Positions 16,421 to 25,498 of a stretch of DNA of 57,882 bases are shown piece after piece (positions within the stretch are counted from its first letter, which is position 1; each line of letters starts with the position of its first letter). The translations under genes and the position numbers were made by a program. This DNA comes from Phycisphaerae bacterium (GTDB lineage: Bacteria > Planctomycetota > Phycisphaerae > Sedimentisphaerales > Anaerohalosphaeraceae). The stretch spans positions 1 to 57,882 of the forward strand of contig JAAYCR010000023.1 of assembly GCA_012729675.1 (NCBI GenBank). The letters run 5' to 3'. Below the pieces are notes generated by a model. The model had not been told where the DNA came from, ran no database searches, and worked only from the letters and a program-made list of their open reading frames with translations.

Positions 16421-19249
16421 ATGAACACGACAAAACGACAATCTGTTCGGCGGCAGGGCGGGTCGGCCTTTATTCTCGTGGTGGTGGTTACCGTGCTGCT
16501 GGCGGTAATCGGGTTGATGTTTGTGATGGTCGCCCGCCTCGGCGAGATGGGGTCATCAGCGGTTGTCGATAACGCCGACCTGGACGCCGCTGTCCAGACG
16601 GTGGTCAGCCGTATTAACACCGCCCTGGTTGCAGACCTCTTCGGCGCCGACGGCGTCATTGGGTCGGATGGCCCGCATTACACCTGGCCGGGCGTTGCAC
16701 GAGGCGATGACCCGCTTACCGGGGATCGAATCGTGCCCTGGCTGGCCGACCTGGAGCCGAACAGCCTGAACAGTTTTCAGTGGGAACATATAACGGATCT
16801 GCTCGCCCCTGACAATCCGACGGCTTTTGTCGGAACCCTCCTCACGGGCATCATTCCCGACAACCCCAAAACGGTTGTTTTGGGTACCGCCGCTGATGCT
16901 TCCGGTGACGGCGTGGCCGACAGCATCTGGATTCGCATGCCGAACGCCTCGACCAGCCGCGGAAAACCCGTCTTCGCCGCCATCCGCATCATCGACAATT
17001 GTGCCATGCTCAATCTCAATACGGCCTATTGTTTTTACCAAACGCCCTATAATTCTACAACACCCATATCTCCATTTTCCAAATTTTGGTATCTGAACCA
17101 AACGGCTCACGGCAATGGCATCGCGTATGAGGGGACAGCGATTTCCTCAAGCACACCGTATGGCAATGGCGGTCGTTACTTGACGGAAATCAATTATTTA
17201 TCGTTTCTGCGCGGTAGCGATCTTGGCTCGATTTGGGGCGGTGGCGATGGATGGTACAATATCGCTATCGCAAAAAAGTTTTCTTGGCTGAATACCTCAT
17301 CGCAGATAGTTTCAGTCACACCTGAACAGGCACATGTCGCTATCCTGTCCATTGAAAATCCACCGTTGCATCCTGCCATCCTGCCTCAGACTCGCTTTTC
17401 TTTTTTTGATATTGGCGATGAATTAGAGATTCGCAATCGATATCTTCTGACGTCGAGAACGGAATCGCGTTTTGAACGGCATGACATTGCTAACTATACA
17501 CTGGATTCGGGAAGTACTGATTATGCAGCGTTGAAAGTGCCCCGTGACAACAGCAGTAATCCAATATCTTTATGGCATGAACGTGTCAATATTGCCAATT
17601 TTGACAGGTGGGACTTAAATGGCGAATTATATGGTGTTGGAGAGAATATCCCTTATAAATACGACCGGCGGCATATCAGCACGTTTTACAGTTTTGATCG
17701 TCCGCTGCGAACGGGTCAGTACCCCAAGCTTGAAATGGATGCGGTGATTCACGGCCTGACGCCGGTGCAGCTTGCGGTATTTATGCCGGACAAGGCGATG
17801 CCGATTGATTTGCGAACCGCCGATATCACAGACGCCACGACGAAAGTCCAGTTACTGTATGCCTTGCGTGAAGTCTATGATGCTCAAAAAGCGGCACAGA
17901 TTGTTGTCAATCTGATGGATTATGTGGACAGCGACAATGAAGTGAGTATTCTGAATACAGAACGCATTTCCGCTTATATTTTTGCGGCGGGCGGCGGAGT
18001 ATCGGGCATGGCGATGGCAAATGATTTCGGTCTGGGCGACGCCGTCGTCTATGGCTATGAACGTCAGCCGTTTATTTCGGAGATTTATTGCTTCCGCAAT
18101 ACAGAAACCGGAGTGGTGGAGGCTTTTGCGCTGGAACTGGTCAATCCTTATCGAGATCAAATCGATTTGAACGGTTGGCGGGTGCGCGTTGGCACGATGG
18201 CTCCTTTTAATTTAAGTGGAGCCGAGTATTACGTCCCTGCGGCAACGGGCGATCAGCCGGAACAATACGGGCGGTTGGTGATCTGGTCAGGATCGGTTTT
18301 AATCTCCGGTGGTGGACATAGTGTAGAACTTCCGGGATTTGGAACCGGGTTTTTGGGTAATTCGATTGTGCGACTCCAACGACCTGATCCTGTACCATTG
18401 GATCCTGCAGATCCCTATCTGACGGTGGATCGTACCCATTCCGATCAATCTCGTATGATGTTTGACCAAGAAGGCGGACGTAGCAGTAAACGCGATGACA
18501 GGCAGTGGAGATTTACCAATCAAGCGGCATTTGTTGTCGATTCCACAACAAGGATCGGCAGACATAATGCCGTTTCCGATATGTCTTTGAAGGGCTATCA
18601 ACTGCCGGTACTCAATGAGGGCGAGCCGATTGAGCGGCTGGCTGATTTTATCAGGGTGGCGTTTGTGTCAAATACCGGGGGGGATGATCCGAATACCATT
18701 ACCGAACTGATTGCCGATGCCGAAGACGAGGCGGATATCCGGTACGATATGGAGGCGGCGCCGGATCTGCTGGATTACATCTGCTTTTTGAATCGACCGG
18801 ACCAAGGCTCGCTGCCGGGGCGTATCAATATCAATACGGCGGCGCTTCATGTGATCGCCGCCGCCATTCCGCCGCAATTGGTGATGGCCGCAGCCGACGA
18901 TGCCGAACATGCCTTGTACCTGGCCGAGCAGATTGTCGCCAATCGTCCGTATGAGCGGGTCAGCGACTTGTTGCGGATCAATGCGTTTAAGAAGTTCACC
19001 GCAACCGGTACCCCGAACGTGGGGGATCAGGGGGTTGAAGGGGATTTTGAGGAGCGCGACTGGATTGTGTCGCGTTTGGCGAATATCTTTACTGTTCGCA
19101 GCGACACCTTTACGGCTTATATTCTCGTGCGGCTGGGCGATGACGGCCCGCAGCGGCGGATGATCGCGATCTTTGACCGCAGTCAGGTCTGGACGCCGAG
19201 TGACTGCCCGCGTCTGGTCGCCCTGCATCCTGTGCCGGAAGCACGATAG
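16421..19249 (+). CDS. GspK-like minor pseudopilin, very large
   Basis: 942 residues from ATG 16421 (a GTG at 16400 inside a repeat is the alternative); typical GspK is 300-350. The leader is MNTTKRQSVRRQGGSA, then FILVVVVTVLLAVIGLM, lacking Glu at mature position 5 as GspK does. The C-terminal third has GRININTAALHVI and YERVSDLLRI, the helix-hairpin-helix-like pattern of the GspK SAM domain. In the middle (about residues 545-640) lies a block with FISEIYCF, EAFALELVNPYRDQIDLNGW and LVIWSGS that resembles a lamin-tail (LTD) beta-sandwich. In known systems K caps the pseudopilus tip with I and J, so extra domains may contact cargo or surface. The LTD call is by pattern only. Confidence 0.75.
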   Translation: MNTTKRQSVRRQGGSAFILVVVVTVLLAVIGLMFVMVARLGEMGSSAVVDNADLDAAVQTVVSRINTALVADLFGADGVIGSDGPHYTWPGVARGDDPLTGDRIVPWLADLEPNSLNSFQWEHITDLLAPDNPTAFVGTLLTGIIPDNPKTVVLGTAADASGDGVADSIWIRMPNASTSRGKPVFAAIRIIDNCAMLNLNTAYCFYQTPYNSTTPISPFSKFWYLNQTAHGNGIAYEGTAISSSTPYGNGGRYLTEINYLSFLRGSDLGSIWGGGDGWYNIAIAKKFSWLNTSSQIVSVTPEQAHVAILSIENPPLHPAILPQTRFSFFDIGDELEIRNRYLLTSRTESRFERHDIANYTLDSGSTDYAALKVPRDNSSNPISLWHERVNIANFDRWDLNGELYGVGENIPYKYDRRHISTFYSFDRPLRTGQYPKLEMDAVIHGLTPVQLAVFMPDKAMPIDLRTADITDATTKVQLLYALREVYDAQKAAQIVVNLMDYVDSDNEVSILNTERISAYIFAAGGGVSGMAMANDFGLGDAVVYGYERQPFISEIYCFRNTETGVVEAFALELVNPYRDQIDLNGWRVRVGTMAPFNLSGAEYYVPAATGDQPEQYGRLVIWSGSVLISGGGHSVELPGFGTGFLGNSIVRLQRPDPVPLDPADPYLTVDRTHSDQSRMMFDQEGGRSSKRDDRQWRFTNQAAFVVDSTTRIGRHNAVSDMSLKGYQLPVLNEGEPIERLADFIRVAFVSNTGGDDPNTITELIADAEDEADIRYDMEAAPDLLDYICFLNRPDQGSLPGRININTAALHVIAAAIPPQLVMAAADDAEHALYLAEQIVANRPYERVSDLLRINAFKKFTATGTPNVGDQGVEGDFEERDWIVSRLANIFTVRSDTFTAYILVRLGDDGPQRRMIAIFDRSQVWTPSDCPRLVALHPVPEAR

Positions 19250-19682
19250 GCCGCGCCATCGCAGAGGGGCGAACTTACGTGTTCGTCCAAAGAGATGTGA
19301 TATTATTAGCCCGCAGGGCGATATGGTTTAGCCACGCGGCGTAAGCCCGTGGATAAAAGCAAACGCCCCCTCCCTCCCCAAGCCCGCGCTGCGGGCGGTA
19401 TAAAAGTTACCGCATCTTCCTATGCCACCCGCTGCGCGGGTTCACGAAAATAGATATCTGCTTGTAATCCCCGCCCTTACGGACGGGGCTACATCATAAC
19501 GCCTCTTGCAGAGGCTTTCTGGAAAACAAACTAAAAGACAGCAACAAATAACAGTCAGAAATGATTCTCACATACGGCGAATCAACGGCGTCGATATTTG
19601 GCTTTACATTTCTTTACTTTTCCTGTAAAGTTCAGCGGGTTAATGCATTGTAAAATGAACTGCGTCTTTACAGGATTCGGCT
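19250..19682. other. Palindrome-rich intergenic stretch before kdsA
   Basis: 433 bases with no credible gene. It holds several palindromic units: GGGCGAAC/GTTCGTCC (19267-19288, same as at 6-27), repeated GCCCGC/GCGGGC-type arms around 19310-19440, CCCCG/CGGGG near 19480-19500 and CCTCT/AGAGG near 19502-19515. It separates the pseudopilin cluster from kdsA and probably contains a transcription stop and the kdsA promoter, not individually identified. Confidence 0.5.
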
Positions 19683-20510
19683 ATGGATTTGCCTTTTGAA
19701 ATCGGGAGTATTAAGATCGGGCTTGACCAGCCGCTGTTTGTGATTGCCGGGCCGTGTGTGATTGAGAGCCGCGATGTGTGCCTGGCGATTGCCGAGGTGT
19801 TGGCGACGATTCAGGAGCGGACGGGGGTGGGGGTTATCTTCAAGGCCAGCTTCGACAAGGCCAATCGCACCAGTATCACCAGCTTTCGCGGGCCGGGGCT
19901 CGACAAGGGGCTGGCGATTCTCGAAGAGGTCCGCCGCCAGTCGGGGCTGCCGGTGCTGACCGACGTTCACGAGGCCCGGCAGGCCGAGGCCGCCGGCGGC
20001 GTGGTCGATGCCTTGCAGATTCCCGCGTTTTTGTGTCGCCAGACGGATTTGCTGGTGGCCTGCGGCAACACCCAAAAGCCGGTCAATATCAAAAAAGGCC
20101 AGTTTGTCAGCCCCGAAGAGATGAAAAACGGCGTCGAGAAGGTTCGCTCGACCGGCAATCTCAGGATTCTGCTGACCGAACGCGGCACGTTTTTCGGCTA
20201 CAACCGCAACGTCAACGATATGACCGCCATTCCGCTGATGCAGCAGCTTGGCTGTCCGGTGGTTTTTGACGCCACGCACAGCACCCAGCGGCCGGGCGGC
20301 CTCGGCACGGCCAGCGCCGGGGCACCCGATATGGCTCCGATTCTTGCCCGCGCGGCCGTTGCAGCCGGCGCGAACGGGCTGTTTATGGAAGTGCATCCCG
20401 ACCCGGCCAACGCCCTCTGCGATGCGGCGTGTATGCTGCCGCTGGCCGAGGTGGAGTCGGTTGTTTCGATGTGCCGACGCATCCACGAGCTTGTCCGCAG
20501 CGGGGGGTAA
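19683..20510 (+). CDS. kdsA: 3-deoxy-8-phosphooctulonate (KDO-8-P) synthase
   Basis: Condenses phosphoenolpyruvate with arabinose-5-phosphate to KDO-8-phosphate, the first committed step to the KDO of lipopolysaccharide inner core. The 275 residues match the family in length. Visible signatures: AGPCVIES near residue 23, FKASFDKANRTS, the SFRGPG loop, LTDVHE, IPAFLCRQTDLL, VNIKKGQF and DATHSTQRPGG. An LPS-type outer membrane is therefore likely. AGGA lies upstream of the ATG. The next gene begins two bases after its stop, but that gene has no obvious link to KDO. Confidence 0.96.
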   Translation: MDLPFEIGSIKIGLDQPLFVIAGPCVIESRDVCLAIAEVLATIQERTGVGVIFKASFDKANRTSITSFRGPGLDKGLAILEEVRRQSGLPVLTDVHEARQAEAAGGVVDALQIPAFLCRQTDLLVACGNTQKPVNIKKGQFVSPEEMKNGVEKVRSTGNLRILLTERGTFFGYNRNVNDMTAIPLMQQLGCPVVFDATHSTQRPGGLGTASAGAPDMAPILARAAVAAGANGLFMEVHPDPANALCDAACMLPLAEVESVVSMCRRIHELVRSGG

Positions 20511-20511
20511 G

Positions 20512-21447
20512 ATGGCCGCAGAGACGTATCACTATCTGTTTGGTCCGGTTTCGTCGCGGAGGCTCGGCCGGAGTCTGGGCGTGGATATTGTTCCGATGAA
20601 GACCTGCACGCAGAACTGTCTGTATTGCCAACTCGGCAGGGACGCGGAGCTGACGCTTGAGCGGAAGGTGTATGTGCCGACCGAGGCGGTGTTGGATGAG
20701 GTGCAGCGGCGTATCGGCGAGGGGCTGCAAGCAGATTATATTACGTTCAGCGGTTCGGGCGAGACGACCCTGCACAGCGAACTGGGGGCGATGCTGGATG
20801 GCGTCAAGGCCTTGACCGACATTCCGACCGCCGTGATTACCAACGGGACGCTGCTGTTTCGGCCGGACGTTCGGCGCGATTGCGCCAAGGCCGATGTGGT
20901 GATGCCGTCGCTGGATGCGGGGGACGAGGCGACGTTTCAGCGGCTCAACAAGCCCCATCCTGACCTTGATTTTCAGACGTTTGTCGAGGGGCTGCGTCAA
21001 TTCCGAGACGAATACGCCGGGCACATCTGGCTGGAAGTCTTTTTCTGTGCGGGCATTAACACCGATGACGACAATATCCGGAACATCGGCCGCCTTGTCG
21101 AAACCATCCGCCCTGACAAAATCCAACTCAACACCGCCGTCCGTCCGACGACAGATGCCGGGGCTGTGCTTGTCCCGCTTGCACATCTGCAGGAAATCGC
21201 TCGTAAACTCCACCCCAAGGCTGAAATCATCGCCGACTTTGGCCGCCATACGGCTGTGCCTTCGCGTCAGATTCGCGAGAGCGATATAATAGATATCATT
21301 GGTCGTCATCCATGCTCGCTTGAGGATATTTGCAAGGGATTGTCCGCCGACCCCGATCAAATTCGCCCCCTGATCGAATCGCTCCTCCGTGCCGGTAACA
21401 TCACCGCCGAGACCCGCAACGGGAAGGATTATTTTAAAACCGCATAA
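20512..21447 (+). CDS. Radical SAM protein with C-terminal winged-helix region
   Basis: 311 residues. CTQNCLYC (about residues 32-39) is the CX3CX2C motif that binds the [4Fe-4S] cluster used to cleave S-adenosylmethionine. The N-terminal FGPVSSRRLGRSLGVD motif is characteristic of the COG0731-like group of stand-alone radical SAM proteins, whose substrates are mostly unknown. SGSGETTLH is the glycine-rich SAM-binding strand. The last ~70 residues (DIIDIIGRHPCSLEDI ...) look like a small winged-helix. The start at 20512 was chosen because an in-frame extension upstream only overlaps kdsA; a G-run stands just before it. Probably translated together with kdsA. Confidence 0.85.
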   Translation: MAAETYHYLFGPVSSRRLGRSLGVDIVPMKTCTQNCLYCQLGRDAELTLERKVYVPTEAVLDEVQRRIGEGLQADYITFSGSGETTLHSELGAMLDGVKALTDIPTAVITNGTLLFRPDVRRDCAKADVVMPSLDAGDEATFQRLNKPHPDLDFQTFVEGLRQFRDEYAGHIWLEVFFCAGINTDDDNIRNIGRLVETIRPDKIQLNTAVRPTTDAGAVLVPLAHLQEIARKLHPKAEIIADFGRHTAVPSRQIRESDIIDIIGRHPCSLEDICKGLSADPDQIRPLIESLLRAGNITAETRNGKDYFKTA

Positions 21448-21701
21448 TTTTTTTTCATACTCCCGAAAAGTTTGCTTCATTTTGAGAAATTATCTGTCAG
21501 AATGCGGAATTTTTTATAGGACGTTTCAGTTTTTGCTCGCCTTAATGTGATTTCCCTTTAAGAACGCTTCATTATCGGTCGATATAAAAAGCGAATACCT
21601 TCATCGGACGGCATTATTGACGTATTTTTTTTAGAAAAGCCTTTAGAAATTGTCGTCCCGCCCGATAAAAAAAGAAGAGGTTTTCTCTTTAAGGTTTTTT
21701 T

Positions 21702-21956
21702 ATGGAAATCATCAAACGACAATTTGTGCTGAACAAAGGTTCGGAAAAATATATCTTTCGCTACGATCCCGGTCAGGAGGGACTTTTGCTGGATGCGCTT
21801 GTCGCGTCTGCCAATGACACGCGGACCGATTTTGACTGGTTTGACGCGGCGGTCGTCAGTTTTAAATTAACCCAATCGCTGATGCATCAGGCCGACCAGA
21901 TTCTTTATAAAGACATCACCGACCCGATGCAGAGTTGTCGGCATAAGAACGGATGA
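21702..21956 (+). CDS. Small conserved-looking protein of unknown function
   Basis: 84 residues, not recognised. Acidic and soluble in appearance, starting MEIIKRQFVLNKGSEKYIF and containing DFDWFDAAVVSFKL; no Cys pair, signal peptide or membrane segment. AAGG precedes the ATG. Its stop codon overlaps an in-frame ATG (21953) of the following recombinase frame, suggesting co-translation. The 254 bases upstream contain no gene. Confidence 0.6.
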   Translation: MEIIKRQFVLNKGSEKYIFRYDPGQEGLLLDALVASANDTRTDFDWFDAAVVSFKLTQSLMHQADQILYKDITDPMQSCRHKNG

Positions 21957-22015
21957 AGGAAAATAACGGCCTGGCACAATACAATGCGGGGCACTACAGA
22001 AAAAGGACACGTAAC

Positions 22016-23032
22016 ATGGGAAACTCGTCGGTCATACAGGAATTTATAAATTATCTGAAGTTCGAGAAGCATTTTTCGGCCCATACGGCAAAGTGTTATG
22101 CGGCCGATCTCGGACAGTACTGCGATTTTTTGACCGGTCAGGCAAATTCAGGTGACGCCAGCGAAGCCTCGCAGAACCCTTGGGCTGTGTCCGATTCTTC
22201 CGTCGCTACGCAGACGCAAACGCAGACGGAGGAAAATATTGAAACGCTGCTGTTGACGGCCGATATCAATGTGGTGCGGCGTTTTATGGCCGACCTGAAC
22301 ACGCACGCCTATTCCAAATCGACGACTGCCCGCAAGCTGGCGACGATTCGCAGCTTTTACAAATTTCTGGTCAAGCGCAACTATGTTGCGGGCAATCCGG
22401 CGATGACGATCAAGACGCCCAAGCAGGACAAAAAGCTGCCGAAATTCCTGGAATACGAGCAGGTTCTGAGGCTGCTGAATACCCCGCCGGCCAATACCTG
22501 GCTGGGCGCTCGCGACCGGGCGATGATGGAAGTGCTGTACAGCACCGGCGTGCGGGTCAGCGAATTGGTGGCGTTGAATATCGACGACGTCGATTTTCTC
22601 GGCGAGGTGATTCATGTTCGCGGTAAAGGCAAAAAGGAACGGATTTGTCCTGTCGGGTCTACTGCGCTGCAGAGCATTCAGGGGTATATCGAATACCGCA
22701 ACCGACGGATGGCCAGCGATTCGGCTTTTGACAGCAAGGTGCTCTTTGCCAATAAGCACGGCAAGCGGATGAGCGCCCGCAGCGTTCGCCGAAAAATGGA
22801 CAAGTACCTGATCGAGGCCGGGCTGGATCCGGCGATCAGCCCGCATACGCTGCGGCATAGCTTTGCGACGCACATGCTCAATAATGGCGCCGATCTGCGG
22901 AGCGTGCAGGAGTTGTTGGGGCATCAGTCGCTTTCGACCACACAAATATACACACATGTAACCGCCGGCCGGATGCAGGAGCAATACCACCTCGCCCATC
23001 CGCTTGAAACGTCTCCCGCCGCCCATGGATAA
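22016..23032 (+). CDS. xerC: XerC/XerD-type tyrosine recombinase
   Basis: Site-specific recombinase that resolves chromosome dimers at dif in most bacteria. Catalytic residues are visible: Arg in STGVRVSEL (about 182), HTLRH (about 280), GHQSL and the nucleophile Tyr in STTQIYTHV (about 313). It is 338 residues, roughly 40 more than usual, because the N-terminal SAM-like domain is split by a Gln/Thr/Ser-rich insert (about residues 43-80, containing TQTQTQTEEN). The ATG at 22016 has AAAGGA upstream and begins near the domain; an earlier ATG at 21953 overlaps the preceding gene. No integrase-type context (attachment site, phage genes) is near, so a housekeeping Xer is likelier than an integron or phage integrase. 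Confidence 0.88.
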   Translation: MGNSSVIQEFINYLKFEKHFSAHTAKCYAADLGQYCDFLTGQANSGDASEASQNPWAVSDSSVATQTQTQTEENIETLLLTADINVVRRFMADLNTHAYSKSTTARKLATIRSFYKFLVKRNYVAGNPAMTIKTPKQDKKLPKFLEYEQVLRLLNTPPANTWLGARDRAMMEVLYSTGVRVSELVALNIDDVDFLGEVIHVRGKGKKERICPVGSTALQSIQGYIEYRNRRMASDSAFDSKVLFANKHGKRMSARSVRRKMDKYLIEAGLDPAISPHTLRHSFATHMLNNGADLRSVQELLGHQSLSTTQIYTHVTAGRMQEQYHLAHPLETSPAAHG

Positions 23033-23357
23033 AAAGCGAAATTTCTTGTTTTCGCTCGGCAGCCTGGTCATCCTGGGGATTGGGTTGTCGGGGGTTGTCT
23101 CGTTGGGCCGGGCGTCGGAGCGCAGCCGCGAGTATTTTGTCGCCGTCGAGCCGCAAAAAAGCGATACGGTCCGTATGATCGAGGCGTATGAGCGGCTTAG
23201 CAGTCAATACCTGACGCTGGTTCAGCAGAATCTGGCCCAAATGGCGGCCGTTGATCGTGAACTCCTTGCCAAGCTCGATTCCATTGAAACAAAACTCGAT
23301 GCGCTGGCCGTTCGGCTATCCAGACTCGAAGGCGCCGCGACCCAGGAAACCCCATAG
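23025..23357 (+). CDS. Small membrane-anchored coiled-coil protein
   Basis: 110 residues, unrecognised. One hydrophobic segment near residues 6-26 (FLFSLGSLVILGIGLSGVV) after a basic start gives an N-in anchor, then residues about 55-105 have heptad spacing typical of a coiled coil (LLAKLDSIETKLDALAVRL). The ATG overlaps the last codons of the recombinase gene by eight bases, so the two are co-translated. A cell-envelope or division-linked role beside Xer is conceivable but is only guilt by association. Confidence 0.65.
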   Translation: MDKKRNFLFSLGSLVILGIGLSGVVSLGRASERSREYFVAVEPQKSDTVRMIEAYERLSSQYLTLVQQNLAQMAAVDRELLAKLDSIETKLDALAVRLSRLEGAATQETP

Positions 23358-23391
23358 TCTTTTTGCATGCCGGAACAAGCTGCGTTTGGAG

Positions 23392-24240
23392 TTACTCGAT
23401 TTCACCCAATGGAATGATATTGCGGACCAGTGTGTCGGCGGTATAGGGCTGGGCGAGATTGAAAAACAGAACCGAGCCGTAACTGTGTTCGGACGCCAGG
23501 ATAATTGTATTACTGCCCAATCGCCCCCATCCCATTTCCTGCGGCTGATGTCCCAGCACAAACACATCCACGTCAAGCATGTCGGCCAGTCGATTCAGCG
23601 CCTCATCGCTGTGCCGCCTGCCCCATGTCATCAGATAAACTGGATTGGCGCGTTCGATGTCGTCCGGGGTGTAGGGTCGATTGAAGATGGATAAGTCAAA
23701 CCGGTCAATCTCATTGTCCGCCGGCAATGAGTGAGATACCCACACGCGATTGGCGCATCGCACCGCCAGCGGCTGCGAAAGAAGATAATCCACCAAGGCA
23801 TTAAACACGTCCGAATACTTCTCATTATAGCGCCGTTGCATGGCACCCTTCATCGCGCTGTTCATCTCACGGCCGCATTTAAGAACGGCGCTGTTGCTGA
23901 TGACGGCGGTATCGTGGTTGCCCAGCAAAAGATGCACTTGATCGGGATAGGCGACCTTGGCGCGGATGGCATCAAACAAAAGCTGATAGGATAAACATCC
24001 ACCGAAATCGTCTTCCGGTCCTCCGTGAATAATTTCCTGCAAAATGACGTGCGTGGTTGGGTTATTGGCCAGGTCGGCCATATTCATGATTCGCTCATAA
24101 TTGCGGGTATGGCCGTGCAGGTCGCCGGAAACAATTACCCGACCATTGGCGGGAAGCTGAATGATATTGCCCGTCCGCAAACGGCACGAGCGATTGAGAT
24201 CAGCTCCGGTTTGACAGAGTTGGATGCTTTCCTGAGGCAT
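23392..24240 (-). CDS. Calcineurin-like metallophosphoesterase
   Basis: 282 residues with the metallophosphoesterase ligands in order: GDLHGH (about residue 38), GGPEDD (about 74), GNHDTA (about 106), a His in VSHSLPAD and GHQPQEMG near residue 220. The GDxHG...GNHD pattern is closest to PPP-type serine/threonine phosphatases, but the GDxVDRG box is altered. It overlaps the 3' end of the upstream kinase gene by 41 bases (62 if a TTG at 24261 is used), so both are made from one message. The likely role is reversing phosphorylation by the kinase; a nucleotide or tetraphosphate hydrolase is the alternative. Confidence 0.75.
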   Translation of the reverse strand: MPQESIQLCQTGADLNRSCRLRTGNIIQLPANGRVIVSGDLHGHTRNYERIMNMADLANNPTTHVILQEIIHGGPEDDFGGCLSYQLLFDAIRAKVAYPDQVHLLLGNHDTAVISNSAVLKCGREMNSAMKGAMQRRYNEKYSDVFNALVDYLLSQPLAVRCANRVWVSHSLPADNEIDRFDLSIFNRPYTPDDIERANPVYLMTWGRRHSDEALNRLADMLDVDVFVLGHQPQEMGWGRLGSNTIILASEHSYGSVLFFNLAQPYTADTLVRNIIPLGEIE

Positions 24241-25084
24241 TGAGCGATAGTTTTGTTCCAAAAATTGCTCGTATCAGCACGTCCAGTCGCCCGGTAATTT
24301 CGGACATATTGGAGGGACGATCCGAGGGTTTGTCCTTGACACAATCCATCACCATATCCGACAATTCGACCGGAATCTTTGGATATAATTGGTGAGGCGA
24401 CTTAACATCCCCCGGTTCGATCATGATGGAAGTACCGAATTCGCTTTTCTTGGGTATCAGCGTCGGGATGTTGCGTCCCGTCAGCGCCCAGTACATCGTT
24501 GCCCCCAAATTGAAGATATCTGTCCGATGGCTGAGGTGCTCTCGCCGTACCTGTTCGGGGGCGATATAGTCCGGTGTGCCTTGAATCCGCTTCTTTATTT
24601 CGCCGATGCGACAGCTTTGTCCCAAGTCGATGACTTTGATGCCGTCATCACGGCTGAACAGGATATTATTCGGCTTTATATCGCAATGGACAACCCCTTT
24701 TTCATGCATCGCATTTAAGCCGATGGTGACCATTCGGAATACCAGAAGAATGTCGCCGAGGCTGAGCCGGTTTTGGTCTTCGAGCGACTGCCCGTCGAAA
24801 TACTCCATCGAAAGCAAGAGCTCTTGCGTTCTCAATAACTTCCGTATCCGGAATATCTTGTGGCATTTGCGAATATGGGGATGATCGATCAGACGGGCAA
24901 TCTTATACTCGGCCTCCATCTGTTCAAAAATTCGGGTATCTTCCGGACTTTCCAAAACCGCACGTTTAAGGGCGACGGTTTCGCGATTTTCCTCGTCCAC
25001 CGCAAGATAAATCGTCGTCCGCGCTCCGCTTCCGAGCTTGCGGAGAATCCGAAATCCATCAATATCTATACTGCTTTTGGCCAT
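24200..25084 (-). CDS. Hanks-type serine/threonine protein kinase
   Basis: 294 residues, almost all kinase domain, cytoplasmic, with no membrane anchor or PASTA repeats. Seen: glycine loop LGSGARTTIY, VALK lysine, HCDIKPNN catalytic loop (Cys replaces the Arg of HRD, so non-RD and probably not controlled by activation-loop phosphorylation), DLG instead of DFG for the metal-binding Asp, and APEQ. Short extension after the domain ends in KHPTLSNRS. It is encoded just upstream of, and overlapping, a metallophosphoesterase. The ATG at 25084 lacks a strong ribosome site. Catalytic residues are all present, so an active kinase is expected. Confidence 0.88.
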   Translation of the reverse strand: MAKSSIDIDGFRILRKLGSGARTTIYLAVDEENRETVALKRAVLESPEDTRIFEQMEAEYKIARLIDHPHIRKCHKIFRIRKLLRTQELLLSMEYFDGQSLEDQNRLSLGDILLVFRMVTIGLNAMHEKGVVHCDIKPNNILFSRDDGIKVIDLGQSCRIGEIKKRIQGTPDYIAPEQVRREHLSHRTDIFNLGATMYWALTGRNIPTLIPKKSEFGTSIMIEPGDVKSPHQLYPKIPVELSDMVMDCVKDKPSDRPSNMSEITGRLDVLIRAIFGTKLSLNASGKHPTLSNRS

Positions 25085-25498
25085 TGCTCATTGATCATTA
25101 GGTGTAGAAATCGTATACGGTTTTCAAGTCCAATTCTTCAGTAGAGTGCCATTATACCCGAATAAAAAAGTTTACATAATCCTTCTGTGTTTGTCCATAG
25201 TCTAAATAATATTTGTCCAAATTTCAGAAAAATTTACAGCCTGAAGGGGCGTCGTTTCTTGCGTGAATGGCCGACAATTCCTGCCCGGCACCCTGCATAA
25301 TAGGCATTTCAAAATATCGCCATATTGTACCATAAAATATAACAATATGTTTCGTTTTGATACCAATTTCACAAAATAAATAAAGATGGTGCAGTTATTA
25401 TAAAATATGACTCATCTAACGTTACTAATATTGCATTAATTTGATATCGTGATATAATATGAGATGAACACAATTTTGAAATAAAGGACAATGCTACA
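25085..25498. other. Divergent AT-rich intergenic region between the kinase gene and hydG
   Basis: 414 bases without a credible gene. It carries the hydG promoter (25431-25458) and must also carry the start of the kinase/phosphatase message on the other strand. Several A/T runs make it markedly more AT-rich than its neighbours. Confidence 0.5.
25431..25458 (+). promoter_or_regulatory. Sigma-70 type promoter of hydG
   Basis: TTGCAT (25431-25436), 16-base spacer, TATAAT (25453-25458), 40 bases before the hydG start codon. The -10 is perfect and the -35 matches four of six consensus positions. Confidence 0.6.

Noticed and set aside
20248-20511. N-terminal extension of the radical SAM frame
   Set aside because: It overlaps kdsA out of frame; the conserved protein begins at ATG 20512.
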